Source: Tichowtungia sp964398915
GTDB lineage: Bacteria; Verrucomicrobiota; Kiritimatiellia; Kiritimatiellales; Tichowtungiaceae
Direction of reading: 5' to 3'
Length of the DNA stretch: 64,000 nt
Assembly: GCA_964398915.1 (NCBI GenBank)
Contig: CAYNOR010000010.1
Span: forward strand, 1-64,000
The notes under the pieces were generated by a model that had not been told where the DNA came from, did not search any database, and saw only the letters and a list, made by a program, of their open reading frames with translations. The translations under genes were made by a program, and so were the position numbers. Positions 49,402 to 59,053 of the stretch are shown in pieces; within the stretch, counting starts at the first letter, position 1, and each line of letters starts with the position of its first letter.

Positions 49402-49983
49402 ATGCTTATTCCAATGGTGATTGAACAGACAGGGCGCGGCGAGCGGTCGTATGACATTTACTCGCGGTTGCTGAAAGAGCGGATCATTTTCCTCGGCACG
49501 GAAATCAACGATGATGTGAGCAATCTCATCATCGCGCAGCTGCTGTTCTTGCAGAGCGAAGATGCCGAGAAGGACATCAGCATGTACATCAACTCGCCCG
49601 GCGGCGTCGTCACCGCCGGTCTGGCGATTTATGACACGATGCAATTCCTGAAATGCCCGATCACGACCTATTGCGTCGGCCAGGCCGCCAGCATGGGTGC
49701 TGTGCTGCTGGCTGCGGGCACTAAAGGTAAGCGTTTTGCGCTGCCGAATGCCCGGATCATGATTCATCAGCCGCTCGGCGGTTCGCAAGGACAGGCCACG
49801 GATATCGAAATCCAGACCAAAGAAATCCTCCGCATGAAAAAGCGGCTGAATGAAATTCTGGCTTTCCATACCGGACAGCCGCTTAAAACGATCGAGAAAG
49901 ATACCGACCGCGACTTTTTTATGTCTGCGGCTGAAGGCGTCAAATACGGCCTCGTCGACGAAGTGGTTGCCAAAAAGATATAA
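49402..49983 (+). CDS. clpP: ATP-dependent Clp protease proteolytic subunit ClpP
   Basis: 193 residues, typical ClpP serine protease. LIPMVIEQTGRGERSYDIYSR opens the mature-like N-terminus, GQAASMGAVLL carries the catalytic Ser near residue 97 and ARIMIHQPLGG the His near residue 122; the Asp lies near residue 171 in DTDRDFFM. AAAGGG precedes the ATG. clpX follows after 15 bp, so the pair is surely co-transcribed. Confidence 0.96.
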   Translation: MLIPMVIEQTGRGERSYDIYSRLLKERIIFLGTEINDDVSNLIIAQLLFLQSEDAEKDISMYINSPGGVVTAGLAIYDTMQFLKCPITTYCVGQAASMGAVLLAAGTKGKRFALPNARIMIHQPLGGSQGQATDIEIQTKEILRMKKRLNEILAFHTGQPLKTIEKDTDRDFFMSAAEGVKYGLVDEVVAKKI

Positions 49984-49998
49984 CCGGAACCGGATTTT

Positions 49999-51261
49999 AT
50001 GAATAATACCAAGCGGCCTTCAAAGCCCGTCTGCTCCTTTTGCGGAAAAACCGAAAAAGATGCCCGCAGCCTGATCGCCGGGCCGGACGGCATTTGCATC
50101 TGCGACGAATGCGTCCAGCTTTGCGACGCCATGATCTCTCAGCAGGGTCAGCGCGGCAAAGCGACCGAAACACCCGGCGGCGAGACCAAGGTGCCGAAGC
50201 CCCATGAAATCAAAGCCAAGCTCGACGAATACGTCATCGGGCAGGAACACGCCAAGAAAGTGCTCTCCGTTGCTGTTCATAATCACTATAAGCGGCTGAC
50301 GGACACCACTTTTAAAGATGACGGCGTGGAACTCGAAAAAAGCAACGTCCTGCTCGTCGGCCCGACCGGTAGCGGCAAAACCCTGCTGGCCAAAACGCTG
50401 GCGCGGATTCTTGACGTGCCGTACGCCATCACCGACGCCACAACCGTCACCGAAGCCGGCTATGTCGGCGAAGATGTTGAAAGCATCCTGCTGGCGCTAC
50501 TGCAGAATGCCAATCACGATGTCAAACGCGCCGAGCGCGGCATCGTCTACATCGACGAAATCGACAAAATTTCCCGCAAAACCGACAACGTTTCGATCAC
50601 TCGCGACGTTTCCGGCGAAGGGGTCCAGCAGGCCCTGCTGAAAATCATCGAAGGCACCATCGCCAGCATTCCGCCCAAAGGCGGACGCAAGCACCCGCAG
50701 GAGGAATACATCAAGCTCAACACGAGCAATATTCTCTTCATTTGCGGCGGCGCATTCGTCGGCCTCGATGACATCATTAAACGCCGCACCGACAAAAAAG
50801 TACTCGGATTTGGTGCGATCAACGAAAAAGTTTCCGAAGATTGGAAGCCGGAAACCATGAACGTGGAACCGGAAGATTTGCTCAAGTACGGACTTATTCC
50901 CGAATTTATCGGACGCCTGCCGCTGGTCGTACAGCTTCAGGAGCTTTCCGAAGACGATTTGATTCACATCCTGACCCAGCCGAAAAACTCAATGGTCAAG
51001 CAGTACAAAAAACTGCTCGCCATGGATTCGGTGGAACTGGAGTTTGACGACGAGGCACTGCGCGCGCTCGCCAAAATGGCGCTTAAACGCAAAACCGGCG
51101 CCCGCGGACTGCGCGCCATCCTTGAGCATCTGATGCTCGACGTCATGTACGAAGTACCGCAGCGTAGCGACATCACCAACTGTCGCATCACCAAAGACGT
51201 TGTCGAGGGTCGCGCCCACCCGATTGAGCTTGGTGATTTGAAGAAAAAAAAGTCGGCTTAA
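49999..51261 (+). CDS. clpX: ATP-dependent Clp protease ATPase subunit ClpX
   Basis: 420 residues, AAA+ unfoldase for ClpP. The N-terminal zinc-binding domain has CSFCGKTEKDARSL and CICDECVQLC. The ATPase shows Walker A GPTGSGKTLLA near residue 120, the GYVGEDVE pore loop, Walker B GIVYIDEIDKI and sensor 2 GARGLRAILE. A rho-independent terminator (51247-51274) overlaps its end. Confidence 0.96.
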   Translation: MNNTKRPSKPVCSFCGKTEKDARSLIAGPDGICICDECVQLCDAMISQQGQRGKATETPGGETKVPKPHEIKAKLDEYVIGQEHAKKVLSVAVHNHYKRLTDTTFKDDGVELEKSNVLLVGPTGSGKTLLAKTLARILDVPYAITDATTVTEAGYVGEDVESILLALLQNANHDVKRAERGIVYIDEIDKISRKTDNVSITRDVSGEGVQQALLKIIEGTIASIPPKGGRKHPQEEYIKLNTSNILFICGGAFVGLDDIIKRRTDKKVLGFGAINEKVSEDWKPETMNVEPEDLLKYGLIPEFIGRLPLVVQLQELSEDDLIHILTQPKNSMVKQYKKLLAMDSVELEFDDEALRALAKMALKRKTGARGLRAILEHLMLDVMYEVPQRSDITNCRITKDVVEGRAHPIELGDLKKKKSA

Positions 51262-51274
51262 CCGCCGGCTTTTT
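51247..51274. terminator. Bidirectional terminator between clpX and amrS
   Basis: AAAAAGTCGGC (51247-51257) pairs with GCCGGCTTTTT (51264-51274) with one G-T pair around a six-base loop. The A-run and T-run on the two sides suit both converging genes. Confidence 0.75.
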
Positions 51275-51286
51275 CGCTGTTTTCAA

Positions 51287-52162
51287 TTAAGCAGCGATGT
51301 GAACATTGCCGAGGTGGACGTGCTGCAGACCGTTGTGTTCTGCAATACTTTTAGCTTGGAGCAGATTTTCCAGCGGGGGTGGCGGCGCTTCGTTCCATTG
51401 AGTCGTCGGGCGGTACGCGCTGAAGTGCCACGGCACATCCGGTCCAAGGTTTGTAACCGCCCATTTGGTCATGGCGTCAATTTCAGCGGGCGAGTCGTTC
51501 CAGCCCGGAATCAGCAGGGTGGTGACTTCAAGATGCACGTCTGTTTTCTGCCGAATGTAAACCAGAGTGTCGAGGACCGGCTGGAGCGTCGCGCCGCACA
51601 GTTTTTGATAAAAGCGGTCGGTGAAGGCTTTTAAGTCCACGTTGGCGGCGTCCATGTGCGCGTAAAATTCCTTGCGCGGTTCCGGCTCGATCCAGCCGTT
51701 GGTGACGGCTACGGTTTTGAGTCCGCAGGCATGGCAGATTTTCGCTGTGTTGACAGCAAACTCCAGAAAGATGATCGGTTCGTTGTAGGTGAACGCTACG
51801 CTTTCGCAGCCGTAGCGGACGGCCGCTTCAGCGATTTTTTCGGGCGTTATTGGAGTTCCTTCCAGCCTGACGGCGCGGCTTAAATGGTGATTCTGACAGA
51901 ACTTGCACAGTAGATTGCAGCCGACAGTTCCGAACGACAGGACGCTGGAGCCGGGCAGGAAATGGGTTAGCGGTTTTTTCTCGATCGGATCGACGGCCAG
52001 CCCGCTGATGAGACCATACGAGGCGGCGATCAGTTCGTCGCCGGTCCGTTGCCGGACGAAGCATGCGCCGCGATTTCCCTCCGCGATGCGGCAGTGGCGC
52101 GGGCAGAGATCGCACACGATCAGCCCATCGTCTCTTAAATGCCAGTATCGCGCCGTTTTCAT
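51287..52162 (-). CDS. amrS: AmmeMemoRadiSam system radical SAM enzyme AmrS
   Basis: 291 residues. The radical SAM Cys triad is GCNLLCKFCQN (CxxxCxxC) near residue 74, preceded by an N-terminal CDLCPRHCRIAEG with extra Cys residues, as in this family related to pyruvate-formate-lyase activases. ITPEKIAEAAVRYGCESVAFTYNEP and GWIEPEPRKEF are typical. ATG 52162 opens MKTARYWHLRDDG; upstream in-frame starts reach into the divergent promoter region. It is divergent from amrB (53-bp gap). The system's biological role is not established. Confidence 0.92.
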   Translation of the reverse strand: MKTARYWHLRDDGLIVCDLCPRHCRIAEGNRGACFVRQRTGDELIAASYGLISGLAVDPIEKKPLTHFLPGSSVLSFGTVGCNLLCKFCQNHHLSRAVRLEGTPITPEKIAEAAVRYGCESVAFTYNEPIIFLEFAVNTAKICHACGLKTVAVTNGWIEPEPRKEFYAHMDAANVDLKAFTDRFYQKLCGATLQPVLDTLVYIRQKTDVHLEVTTLLIPGWNDSPAEIDAMTKWAVTNLGPDVPWHFSAYRPTTQWNEAPPPPLENLLQAKSIAEHNGLQHVHLGNVHIAA

Positions 52163-52214
52163 GGCCGGATAATAACGCTGTTCACTTCGCGACGCATCTA
52201 TTAAAATTTGAGGT

Positions 52215-52973
52215 ATGAAAGCGAATGTTCGATTACCCGCCGTGGCGGGCATGTTTTATCCGGCTGATCCCGGCGAACTGCGCCGGATGATCGAAGATTT
52301 TCTGTCGGCGGCAAAGCCGGGATTGCATCCGAAAGCGATTATTGCGCCGCACGCCGGTTATGTTTATTCCGGTCCGATTGCCGCCAGCGCGTACAAGCGG
52401 ATCGATCCTGAGAAAATATCGCGTGTCGTATTGATCGGCCCGTCACACCGCGTTCCCTTGCGAGGTCTGGCCGGGTCGTCGGCTTCTTTCTGGCGCACGC
52501 CGCTGGGCGATGTTCCGGTTGAATGCCCGGCGTTTGTTCCGGCGAACGATGCCGCGCATGAGCAGGAGCACAGTCTTGAAGTGCAGGTGCCGTTTCTTCA
52601 GATGGTTCTCAGCCGCTTTACGTTGATTCCGCTGGTGGTCGGCGAAGCCGTTACCGAAGAAGTTGCCGAGGTCCTTGAAAAATGCTGGGGCGGATCGGAG
52701 ACGCTGATTGTTATAAGTTCTGATCTCAGTCACTACGAAAACTATAAAACCGCCCGTGAGATGGACACGGCCGCGGCTAAAGCGATTCTGGCGATGGATG
52801 AGCGCGGACTGGATTACGACAACGCCTGCGGGCTGGTTCCAGTCTGCGGACTGTTGCATCTGGCGAAACAGGAGAAAATGCGTGCTGAGCTGGTTGATCT
52901 GCGTAACTCCGGCGACACCGCCGGATCGCGCGATCAGGTGGTCGGCTACGGCGTCTTTGCGTTTTATGAATGA
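52215..52973 (+). CDS. amrB: AmmeMemoRadiSam system protein B (MEMO1 family)
   Basis: 252 residues, MEMO-like protein related to class III extradiol dioxygenases. AGMFYPADPGELRRM near the start, APHAGYVYSGPIAA near residue 47, GPSHRVPLRG near residue 76, EHSLEVQVPFL near residue 118 and VISSDLSHYENYK near residue 175 give the metal-site His residues. amrA (AMMECR1) is not adjacent; here B pairs only with the radical SAM gene. The weak leader has no strong Shine-Dalgarno before ATG 52215. Confidence 0.93.
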   Translation: MKANVRLPAVAGMFYPADPGELRRMIEDFLSAAKPGLHPKAIIAPHAGYVYSGPIAASAYKRIDPEKISRVVLIGPSHRVPLRGLAGSSASFWRTPLGDVPVECPAFVPANDAAHEQEHSLEVQVPFLQMVLSRFTLIPLVVGEAVTEEVAEVLEKCWGGSETLIVISSDLSHYENYKTAREMDTAAAKAILAMDERGLDYDNACGLVPVCGLLHLAKQEKMRAELVDLRNSGDTAGSRDQVVGYGVFAFYE

Positions 52974-53253
52974 TATCCACCTTCCGTTACCTTTCCGGCA
53001 TGGATGAACCAGCCAAAGACCAGCGTGAATGGCTGCGACCGCAACGGAAAATTTTTCCAGCTTTCCCGCTCGGTAGGGAGTCGGTTTTTTAAGAAAGGCT
53101 TTTGTGTCGGTATCCAAAAGCCGAACAGTGCGCCATTTTGTCGCTTTTAAAGGCTAAGGTGTGTCATCTTATTCGTCTCACCCCAAATAATTTATAATTT
53201 TTATTTTCCATAATATGCTTATAGATAATGATTAATGACTTATCAATCTATTC

Positions 53254-53269
53254 TGGCACACTGCTTGCT
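53254..53269 (+). promoter_or_regulatory. Sigma-54-type promoter for dnaK
   Basis: TGGCACACTGCTTGCT matches the -24/-12 consensus (TGGCAC, then TTGC) with exactly ten bases between GG and GC. It is 92 bp before the dnaK ATG, in intergenic AT-rich DNA. The transcript would start near 53281. Confidence 0.65.
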
Positions 53270-53283
53270 CAAACATAAGCGTC

Positions 53284-53297
53284 TTTTTAGCTAAAAA
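53284..53297. promoter_or_regulatory. AT palindrome in the dnaK leader
   Basis: TTTTTAGCTAAAAA is a perfect 14-bp palindrome just after the predicted start. Function unknown. Confidence 0.4.
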
Positions 53298-53312
53298 AGA
53301 TAATAAAAATTT

Positions 53313-53341
53313 CCGCCAGAGGCGGATCTGCCGCAGGCAGA
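53313..53341. repeat. Pair of REP-like hairpins before dnaK
   Basis: CCGCC-AGA-GGCGG (53313-53325) and TCTGCC-GCA-GGCAGA (53327-53341) stand back to back. They are the only GC-rich sequence in the leader and lie 6 bp before the AAAGGA site. Confidence 0.65.
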
Positions 53342-53361
53342 CAACTGAAAGGAATAAAACC

Positions 53362-55290
53362 ATGGCAACAACATCAAAAGTTTTAGGGATCGATCTGGGA
53401 ACCACCAATTCCTGTATGGCAATTATGGAGGGCGGCGAACCGACCGTTATTCCAAATGCTGAAGGCGGACGCACGACCCCTTCAGTCGTGGCATTCACCA
53501 AGGACGGCGAACGGCTAGTCGGACAGGCCGCCAAACGTCAGGCTGTAACTAACCCGAAAAATACCATTTTCTCCGTAAAACGTTTCATGGGGCGCAATTA
53601 TGCTGAAGTCGCCCACGAAATCGAACTGGTACCCTATCAGGTCGTCAAAGCCGCCAACGGCGATGCGCACATTAAAGTCGGCGACAAAACCTACGCGCCG
53701 CCGGAAATCTCCGCGATGATTCTCCAGAAGATGAAAACCGACGCCGAAGCCTATCTCGGTGAAAAAATCACTCAGGCCGTGATCACCGTTCCGGCCTACT
53801 TCAACGACCGTCAGCGTCAGGCGACCAAAGATGCCGGTAAAATCGCGGGCCTTGAAGTGTTACGCATTGTCAACGAACCGACCGCTGCTTCGCTGGCCTA
53901 CGGCCTCGACAAAAAGCACGACGAGAAAATCGCCATCTACGACCTCGGCGGGGGAACCTTCGATATTTCCGTACTCGATATCGGCGACGGCGTGTTCGAA
54001 GTAGCCGCAACCAACGGCGACGGACACCTCGGCGGTGACGATTTCGACCAGAAGGTTATGGACTGGCTGGTTCAGGAGTTCAAGAAGGAGCAAGGCGTTG
54101 ACCTCTCGAAAGATCCGATGGCTCAGCAGCGCCTCAAAGAAGCCGCTGAAAAAGCTAAGTGCGAACTCTCCAGTTCAAACTCGACCGATATTAACCTGCC
54201 GTTTATTACAGCGGATGCCAGCGGCCCGAAACATCTGAACGTCACTCTGACCCGCGCCAAACTGGAACAGCTGGTGGACGATCTGATCGCCCGAGCCGAA
54301 GGCCCGGTAAAAGCCTGCCTGCAGGATTCCAAGCTGAACACCAGCCAGATTGACGAAGTGATTCTGGTCGGCGGATCAACCCGTATGCCGCGCGTGCAGA
54401 ACTCGGTGAAAGCGCTTTTCGGCGGCAAAGAACCGCATAAGGGGGTAAACCCGGACGAAGTGGTCGCGGTCGGCGCGGCAATTCAGGGCGGCATTATGAA
54501 GGGCGAAGTGAAGGATGTGCTCCTTCTCGACGTCACTCCGCTGACGCTCGGTATCGAAACACTCGGCGGTGTACGCACCCCGCTCATCGAACGCAACACG
54601 ACGATCCCGACCAAGAAGAGCGAAATTTTCTCAACGGCTGCCGACAATCAGCCGGCTGTAGATATTCATGTTCTGCAGGGCGAACGCAAAATGTCACGCG
54701 ACAACAAGACGATCGGCCACTTCCAGCTCGACGGTATTCCGCCGGCTCCGCGCGGCGTGCCGCAGATTGAAGTGACGTTCGATATCGACGCCAACGGCAT
54801 TCTGAACGTGAAAGCCAAAGACCTCGGCACCGGCAAGGAACAGCACATCACCATCACCGCTTCGAGCGGTCTGTCAAAGGACGAAATCGAAAAGATGATG
54901 AAGGATGCTGAAATGCACGCCGCCGAAGACGAAAAGGCCAAAGAACGTGTCGATCTGCGCAATCAGGCTGACAGCGTCGTATTCCAGACGGAAAAATTCA
55001 TGAAGGAAAACGGCGATAAGATTTCCGCCGACAACAAAACCGCTGTCGAAGCGGCGATTGAACCGGTCAAGGAAGCGCTCAAGAGCGACAACGACGAGCA
55101 GATCAAATCGGCTGTGGAAAAACTGAACGAAGCCATGCAGGCGGCGGCCACGGAAATGTATTCCAAGGCACAACCCGGCACGCAGGAAGCCCAGCAGCAG
55201 CCGGGCGGCGATCAGCCCAAAGGCGAAAAGCAGGCGGATGGTGACGTAATCGACGCCGACTACAAGATGGACGACGACAAGAAGAAGTAG
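53362..55290 (+). CDS. dnaK: Molecular chaperone DnaK (Hsp70)
   Basis: 642 residues, typical DnaK. GIDLGTTNSCMAIMEGG at the N-terminus, VITVPAYFNDRQRQATKDAG near 135, IYDLGGGTFDISVLDIG near 193 and VGGSTRMPRVQ near 333 are the ATPase signatures. The substrate-binding domain follows from about 390 with DVTPLTLGIET. The C-terminus ends in an acidic EVVD-like DYKMDDDKKK tail after a Gln/Gly-rich linker. Neither grpE nor dnaJ is next to it; groES-groEL follow after an 84-bp gap, an unusual neighbourhood. Probably driven by the sigma-54-type promoter upstream. Confidence 0.96.
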   Translation: MATTSKVLGIDLGTTNSCMAIMEGGEPTVIPNAEGGRTTPSVVAFTKDGERLVGQAAKRQAVTNPKNTIFSVKRFMGRNYAEVAHEIELVPYQVVKAANGDAHIKVGDKTYAPPEISAMILQKMKTDAEAYLGEKITQAVITVPAYFNDRQRQATKDAGKIAGLEVLRIVNEPTAASLAYGLDKKHDEKIAIYDLGGGTFDISVLDIGDGVFEVAATNGDGHLGGDDFDQKVMDWLVQEFKKEQGVDLSKDPMAQQRLKEAAEKAKCELSSSNSTDINLPFITADASGPKHLNVTLTRAKLEQLVDDLIARAEGPVKACLQDSKLNTSQIDEVILVGGSTRMPRVQNSVKALFGGKEPHKGVNPDEVVAVGAAIQGGIMKGEVKDVLLLDVTPLTLGIETLGGVRTPLIERNTTIPTKKSEIFSTAADNQPAVDIHVLQGERKMSRDNKTIGHFQLDGIPPAPRGVPQIEVTFDIDANGILNVKAKDLGTGKEQHITITASSGLSKDEIEKMMKDAEMHAAEDEKAKERVDLRNQADSVVFQTEKFMKENGDKISADNKTAVEAAIEPVKEALKSDNDEQIKSAVEKLNEAMQAAATEMYSKAQPGTQEAQQQPGGDQPKGEKQADGDVIDADYKMDDDKKK

Positions 55291-55325
55291 AACCGCAGAA
55301 TATTGAACAAAGAATATCGAATGCC
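55290..55325. repeat. Word-type repeat after dnaK
   Basis: GAACCGCAGAATATTGAACA begins inside the dnaK stop codon and matches 12394-12413. AAAGAATATCGAATG follows. The 84-bp gap to groES has no terminator and no CIRCE element. Confidence 0.6.
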
Positions 55326-55374
55326 GAAGTTCGGCAAACAGGAAATATCAACCACAACAGGAGGAAGTGCATAC

Positions 55375-55662
55375 ATGAACATTAAACCGTTAGGCGACCG
55401 CGTATTGGTCGAACCGATTAAAGAAGCCGAAATGAAAAAAGGCGGCATCATTATTCCTGACACCGCTAAAGAGCGTCCGCAGGAAGGCAAAGTAATCGCC
55501 TTGGGAACCGGCAAGCTGGATGACAACGGCAAAGTCATTCCCTTCAACGTCAAAAAAGGTGACACCGTACTCATGCCGAAATACGGCGGAACGGAAGTCA
55601 AAATGGGCGGCAAGGAATACCAGATCATGCGCGAAGAAGATATTCTCGCTGTGATCGGCTAA
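55375..55662 (+). CDS. groES: Co-chaperonin GroES
   Basis: 95 residues, exactly the usual size. NIKPLGDRVLVEPIKEAE starts the fold, GGIIIPDTAKERPQEG is the mobile loop and VLMPKYGGTEVKMGG is the roof region. AGGAGG ten bases before ATG 55375 fixes the start; the longer frame from 55303 would read through the junction repeat. groEL follows after 25 bp. Confidence 0.97.
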   Translation: MNIKPLGDRVLVEPIKEAEMKKGGIIIPDTAKERPQEGKVIALGTGKLDDNGKVIPFNVKKGDTVLMPKYGGTEVKMGGKEYQIMREEDILAVIG

Positions 55663-55687
55663 TAAAAAACTTAAAGGAGAAGTCAAC

Positions 55688-57325
<1,638 letters not shown>

Positions 57326-57363
57326 GTCGCTGATAAAGCCTAAATTGCCGTTTGACGGCGGGA

Positions 57364-57394
57364 AGCGGGGCGTGTACATTACGCCCCGCTTTTT
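57364..57394 (+). terminator. Rho-independent terminator after groEL
   Basis: AGCGGGGCGT pairs perfectly with ACGCCCCGCT around a seven-base loop, followed by TTTTT. It ends the dnaK-groES-groEL unit. Confidence 0.9.
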
Positions 57395-57421
57395 AGTTTC
57401 AATGAGAGGACTGATCGCACT

Positions 57422-57682
57422 ATGAACTTTGAATACCTGACCCAAGCAGAAGAAAAAATCGGCAGCATCCCGACGCTGGTGAATCTTGTTTCCTACCGTA
57501 CCCGCCAGCTCATTCGCGGTGAACGACCGATGGTCAAACGCGACTTCCCGGAACAGGACTTCCACGATGTCGTCCTCAAGGAAATTGTCGAAGGCAAGCT
57601 GACCGTTGAAATGGGTGTTCAACCTGTTGATATGAGCTCCTCCTTCGATATGTTCGACGAAGGTCCCGATATCGTTCTGTAA
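57422..57682 (+). CDS. rpoZ: RNA polymerase omega subunit-like protein
   Basis: 86 residues. The layout resembles RpoZ: EKIGSIPTLVNLVSYRTRQL matches the helix in which omega contacts beta-prime, and HDVVLKEIVEGKLTV matches the second conserved helix. An acidic C-terminus follows (SFDMFDEGPDIVL). GAGAGGA stands before ATG 57422. It is 3 bp upstream of smpB, consistent with a small operon. Divergence from better-known omegas leaves some doubt. Confidence 0.75.
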   Translation: MNFEYLTQAEEKIGSIPTLVNLVSYRTRQLIRGERPMVKRDFPEQDFHDVVLKEIVEGKLTVEMGVQPVDMSSSFDMFDEGPDIVL

Positions 57683-57685
57683 CCA

Positions 57686-58162
57686 ATGTCCCCAAAAGCT
57701 AAAGAATCCCGGGATGCTTCCGGCGTGCTGGCTACCAACCGCAAAGCATTCCGGGATTTTCACGTCCTGGAAAAGTTTGAAGCCGGCATCGAACTGCGCG
57801 GCACCGAGGTGAAATCCATCCGCGACGGCCACATCCGTATCGACGAAGCCTACGCTCACATCGAAAACGGTCAGGCCGAAGTACTCCAAATGACGGTTCA
57901 GCCGTACAGCCACGGCAATGTCCACAACCACAGCCCGACCCGCCCGCGCCGCCTGCTCCTGCACAAAAAAGAAATCGAACGGCTCCGGAGCAAAATCGGA
58001 GAAAAAGGACTGACGCTCGTTCCGCTCAAAGCGTATCTCAAAGGCGGTAAAGTCAAAATTGAACTGGCCCTTTGCAAAGGCAAAGACACCGTCGACAAGC
58101 GTGAGACACTTAAAAAGAAAGCCGCGGATATGGACACCCGCCGCGCCATGCGTAATCGCTGA
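57686..58162 (+). CDS. smpB: SsrA-binding protein SmpB
   Basis: 158 residues, normal for SmpB, which carries tmRNA to stalled ribosomes. NRKAFRDFHVLEKFEAGIELRGTEVKSIRDG opens the OB fold, with HNHSPTRPRRLLLHKKEI and GLTLVPLKAYLKGGKVKIEL later. The basic C-terminal tail (KRETLKKKAADMDTRRAMRNR) is complete. A tmRNA gene (ssrA) is not seen in the window. Confidence 0.96.
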   Translation: MSPKAKESRDASGVLATNRKAFRDFHVLEKFEAGIELRGTEVKSIRDGHIRIDEAYAHIENGQAEVLQMTVQPYSHGNVHNHSPTRPRRLLLHKKEIERLRSKIGEKGLTLVPLKAYLKGGKVKIELALCKGKDTVDKRETLKKKAADMDTRRAMRNR

Positions 58163-58178
58163 TTTTGAAGGCCCGCCG

Positions 58179-58580
58179 ATGAGAAGCCGCGAAGCCATGC
58201 AGTGGGAAGACACGCTCAAGAGCGTTTTTGACGTTCTTGATCACGAGCTCGAAGCCGAATACGGCACGAGATACACGCTTCATCCATCCCGTCCGCAGCG
58301 CGGTGTCACGACGAATCCGGAATCGGACGGGCTTTTCAACGTCGGTGCGGCATTTTCCGCCGGTTTCGGTTCAAAATACGGCCCCGGCTATGTCGTCGAG
58401 ATCATCCTGTCCACGCTCACCAATGTGCCGGATGAAGTGAGGAACGAAATCAAAGTCAAAGTTTTTCAAGGCTTGGAAAAACGTCTTTCTTTGGCCTTCC
58501 CGGGCAAGGAACTTCATGTTTCAGAAGAAAACGGACTGATCCGTATTCACGGCGATTTGAGCCTCGACAGCATGGAATAA
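58179..58580 (+). CDS. Hypothetical cytoplasmic protein
   Basis: 133 residues with no signal peptide. The N-terminus (REAMQWEDTLKSVFDVLDHELE) is helical and the rest alternates strands and helices, with a GYVVEIILSTLTNVPDEVRNEIK core. I do not recognise a family. ATG 58179 is 16 bp after smpB; an alternative reading from within smpB is unlikely. The dispersed palindrome at 58463 encodes FQGLE near residue 96. Its last codons ATG-GAA-TAA come from the arm of an inverted repeat (58572-58585) whose other arm ends the opposing gene. Confidence 0.65.
   Translation: MRSREAMQWEDTLKSVFDVLDHELEAEYGTRYTLHPSRPQRGVTTNPESDGLFNVGAAFSAGFGSKYGPGYVVEIILSTLTNVPDEVRNEIKVKVFQGLEKRLSLAFPGKELHVSEENGLIRIHGDLSLDSME
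58463..58479. repeat. Dispersed 17-bp palindrome, one mismatch
   Basis: TTTTCA-AGGCT-TGGAAA, encoding FQGLE in the hypothetical protein. Confidence 0.7.
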
Positions 58581-58690
58581 TGGATTATTGGATTAATGAA
58601 AGATTGGATTTTCGGGAGATAAAAATCCGCACGCAGTCCTTCTTCTATTCAACTTCATTCATCCATAAATCCACCGATCCATTATTCCAT
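58572..58690. repeat. Inverted-repeat cassette between convergent genes
   Basis: ATGGAATAATGGAT (58572-58585) and ATCCATTATTCCAT (58677-58690) are perfect 14-bp termini around a body of GGATT/AATCC words. Each terminus supplies the final Met-Glu-stop of one of the two converging genes. Confidence 0.8.
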
Positions 58691-59053
58691 CACATATGAC
58701 CACACCGGTTTTCCGTTGATGTCAAAGTAGAGCCTCTTCGAATCAGGACTCCAGCTCAAAATTCCCTTCAGCTCTCCGGCAGGCGCATTGGTGTACTCCG
58801 GCAGATAAAAAAGCGTGTGCCAAAGCCGGTGTTCACGAACAGCAATTTTAAACCCAGGCTTTGAATAGTAATAAATATGCTGAAGTCGCGCTTCGCGGCT
58901 TCCATCCGGCGCGGCCAGAATCTGAACCGTTTTGGCCGGGGCCGTAAAAATCCGGAACGACACAAACAGAGCAAACCCCATCAACGCCAGCAGGCCGACG
59001 GCCCGCATCGGCGGCAGCCCGTTCAAAAACGTTCGTCTATAAAAACGTCTCAT
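58682..59053 (-). CDS. Membrane-anchored hypothetical protein
   Basis: 123 residues. A basic N-terminus (RRFYRRTFLNGLPP) and one transmembrane helix (RAVGLLALMGFALFVSFRIF) precede a small exported domain. That domain ends SWSPDSKRLYFDINGKPVW, like a single beta-propeller blade (WSPDSKRLYF pattern). It overlaps the rseP stop by 1 bp and is co-transcribed downstream of rseP. Its final Met-Glu-stop lies in the inverted-repeat arm at 58677-58690. Family unknown. Confidence 0.65.
   Translation of the reverse strand: MRRFYRRTFLNGLPPMRAVGLLALMGFALFVSFRIFTAPAKTVQILAAPDGSREARLQHIYYYSKPGFKIAVREHRLWHTLFYLPEYTNAPAGELKGILSWSPDSKRLYFDINGKPVWSYVME

Larger units (their letters stand above)
52974..53361. other. 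388-bp dnaK upstream region
   Basis: No gene is supported. It is GC-balanced to about 53160 and AT-rich from 53170 to 53310. It contains a sigma-54-type promoter (53254-53269), a TTTTTAGCTAAAAA palindrome (53284-53297) and two GC hairpins (53313-53341) before the dnaK ribosome-binding site. Confidence 0.6.

Noticed and set aside
55290..55375. CIRCE (HrcA operator) before groES or dnaK
   Set aside because: I looked for TTAGCACTC...GAGTGCTAA-like sequence in both leaders and found none.
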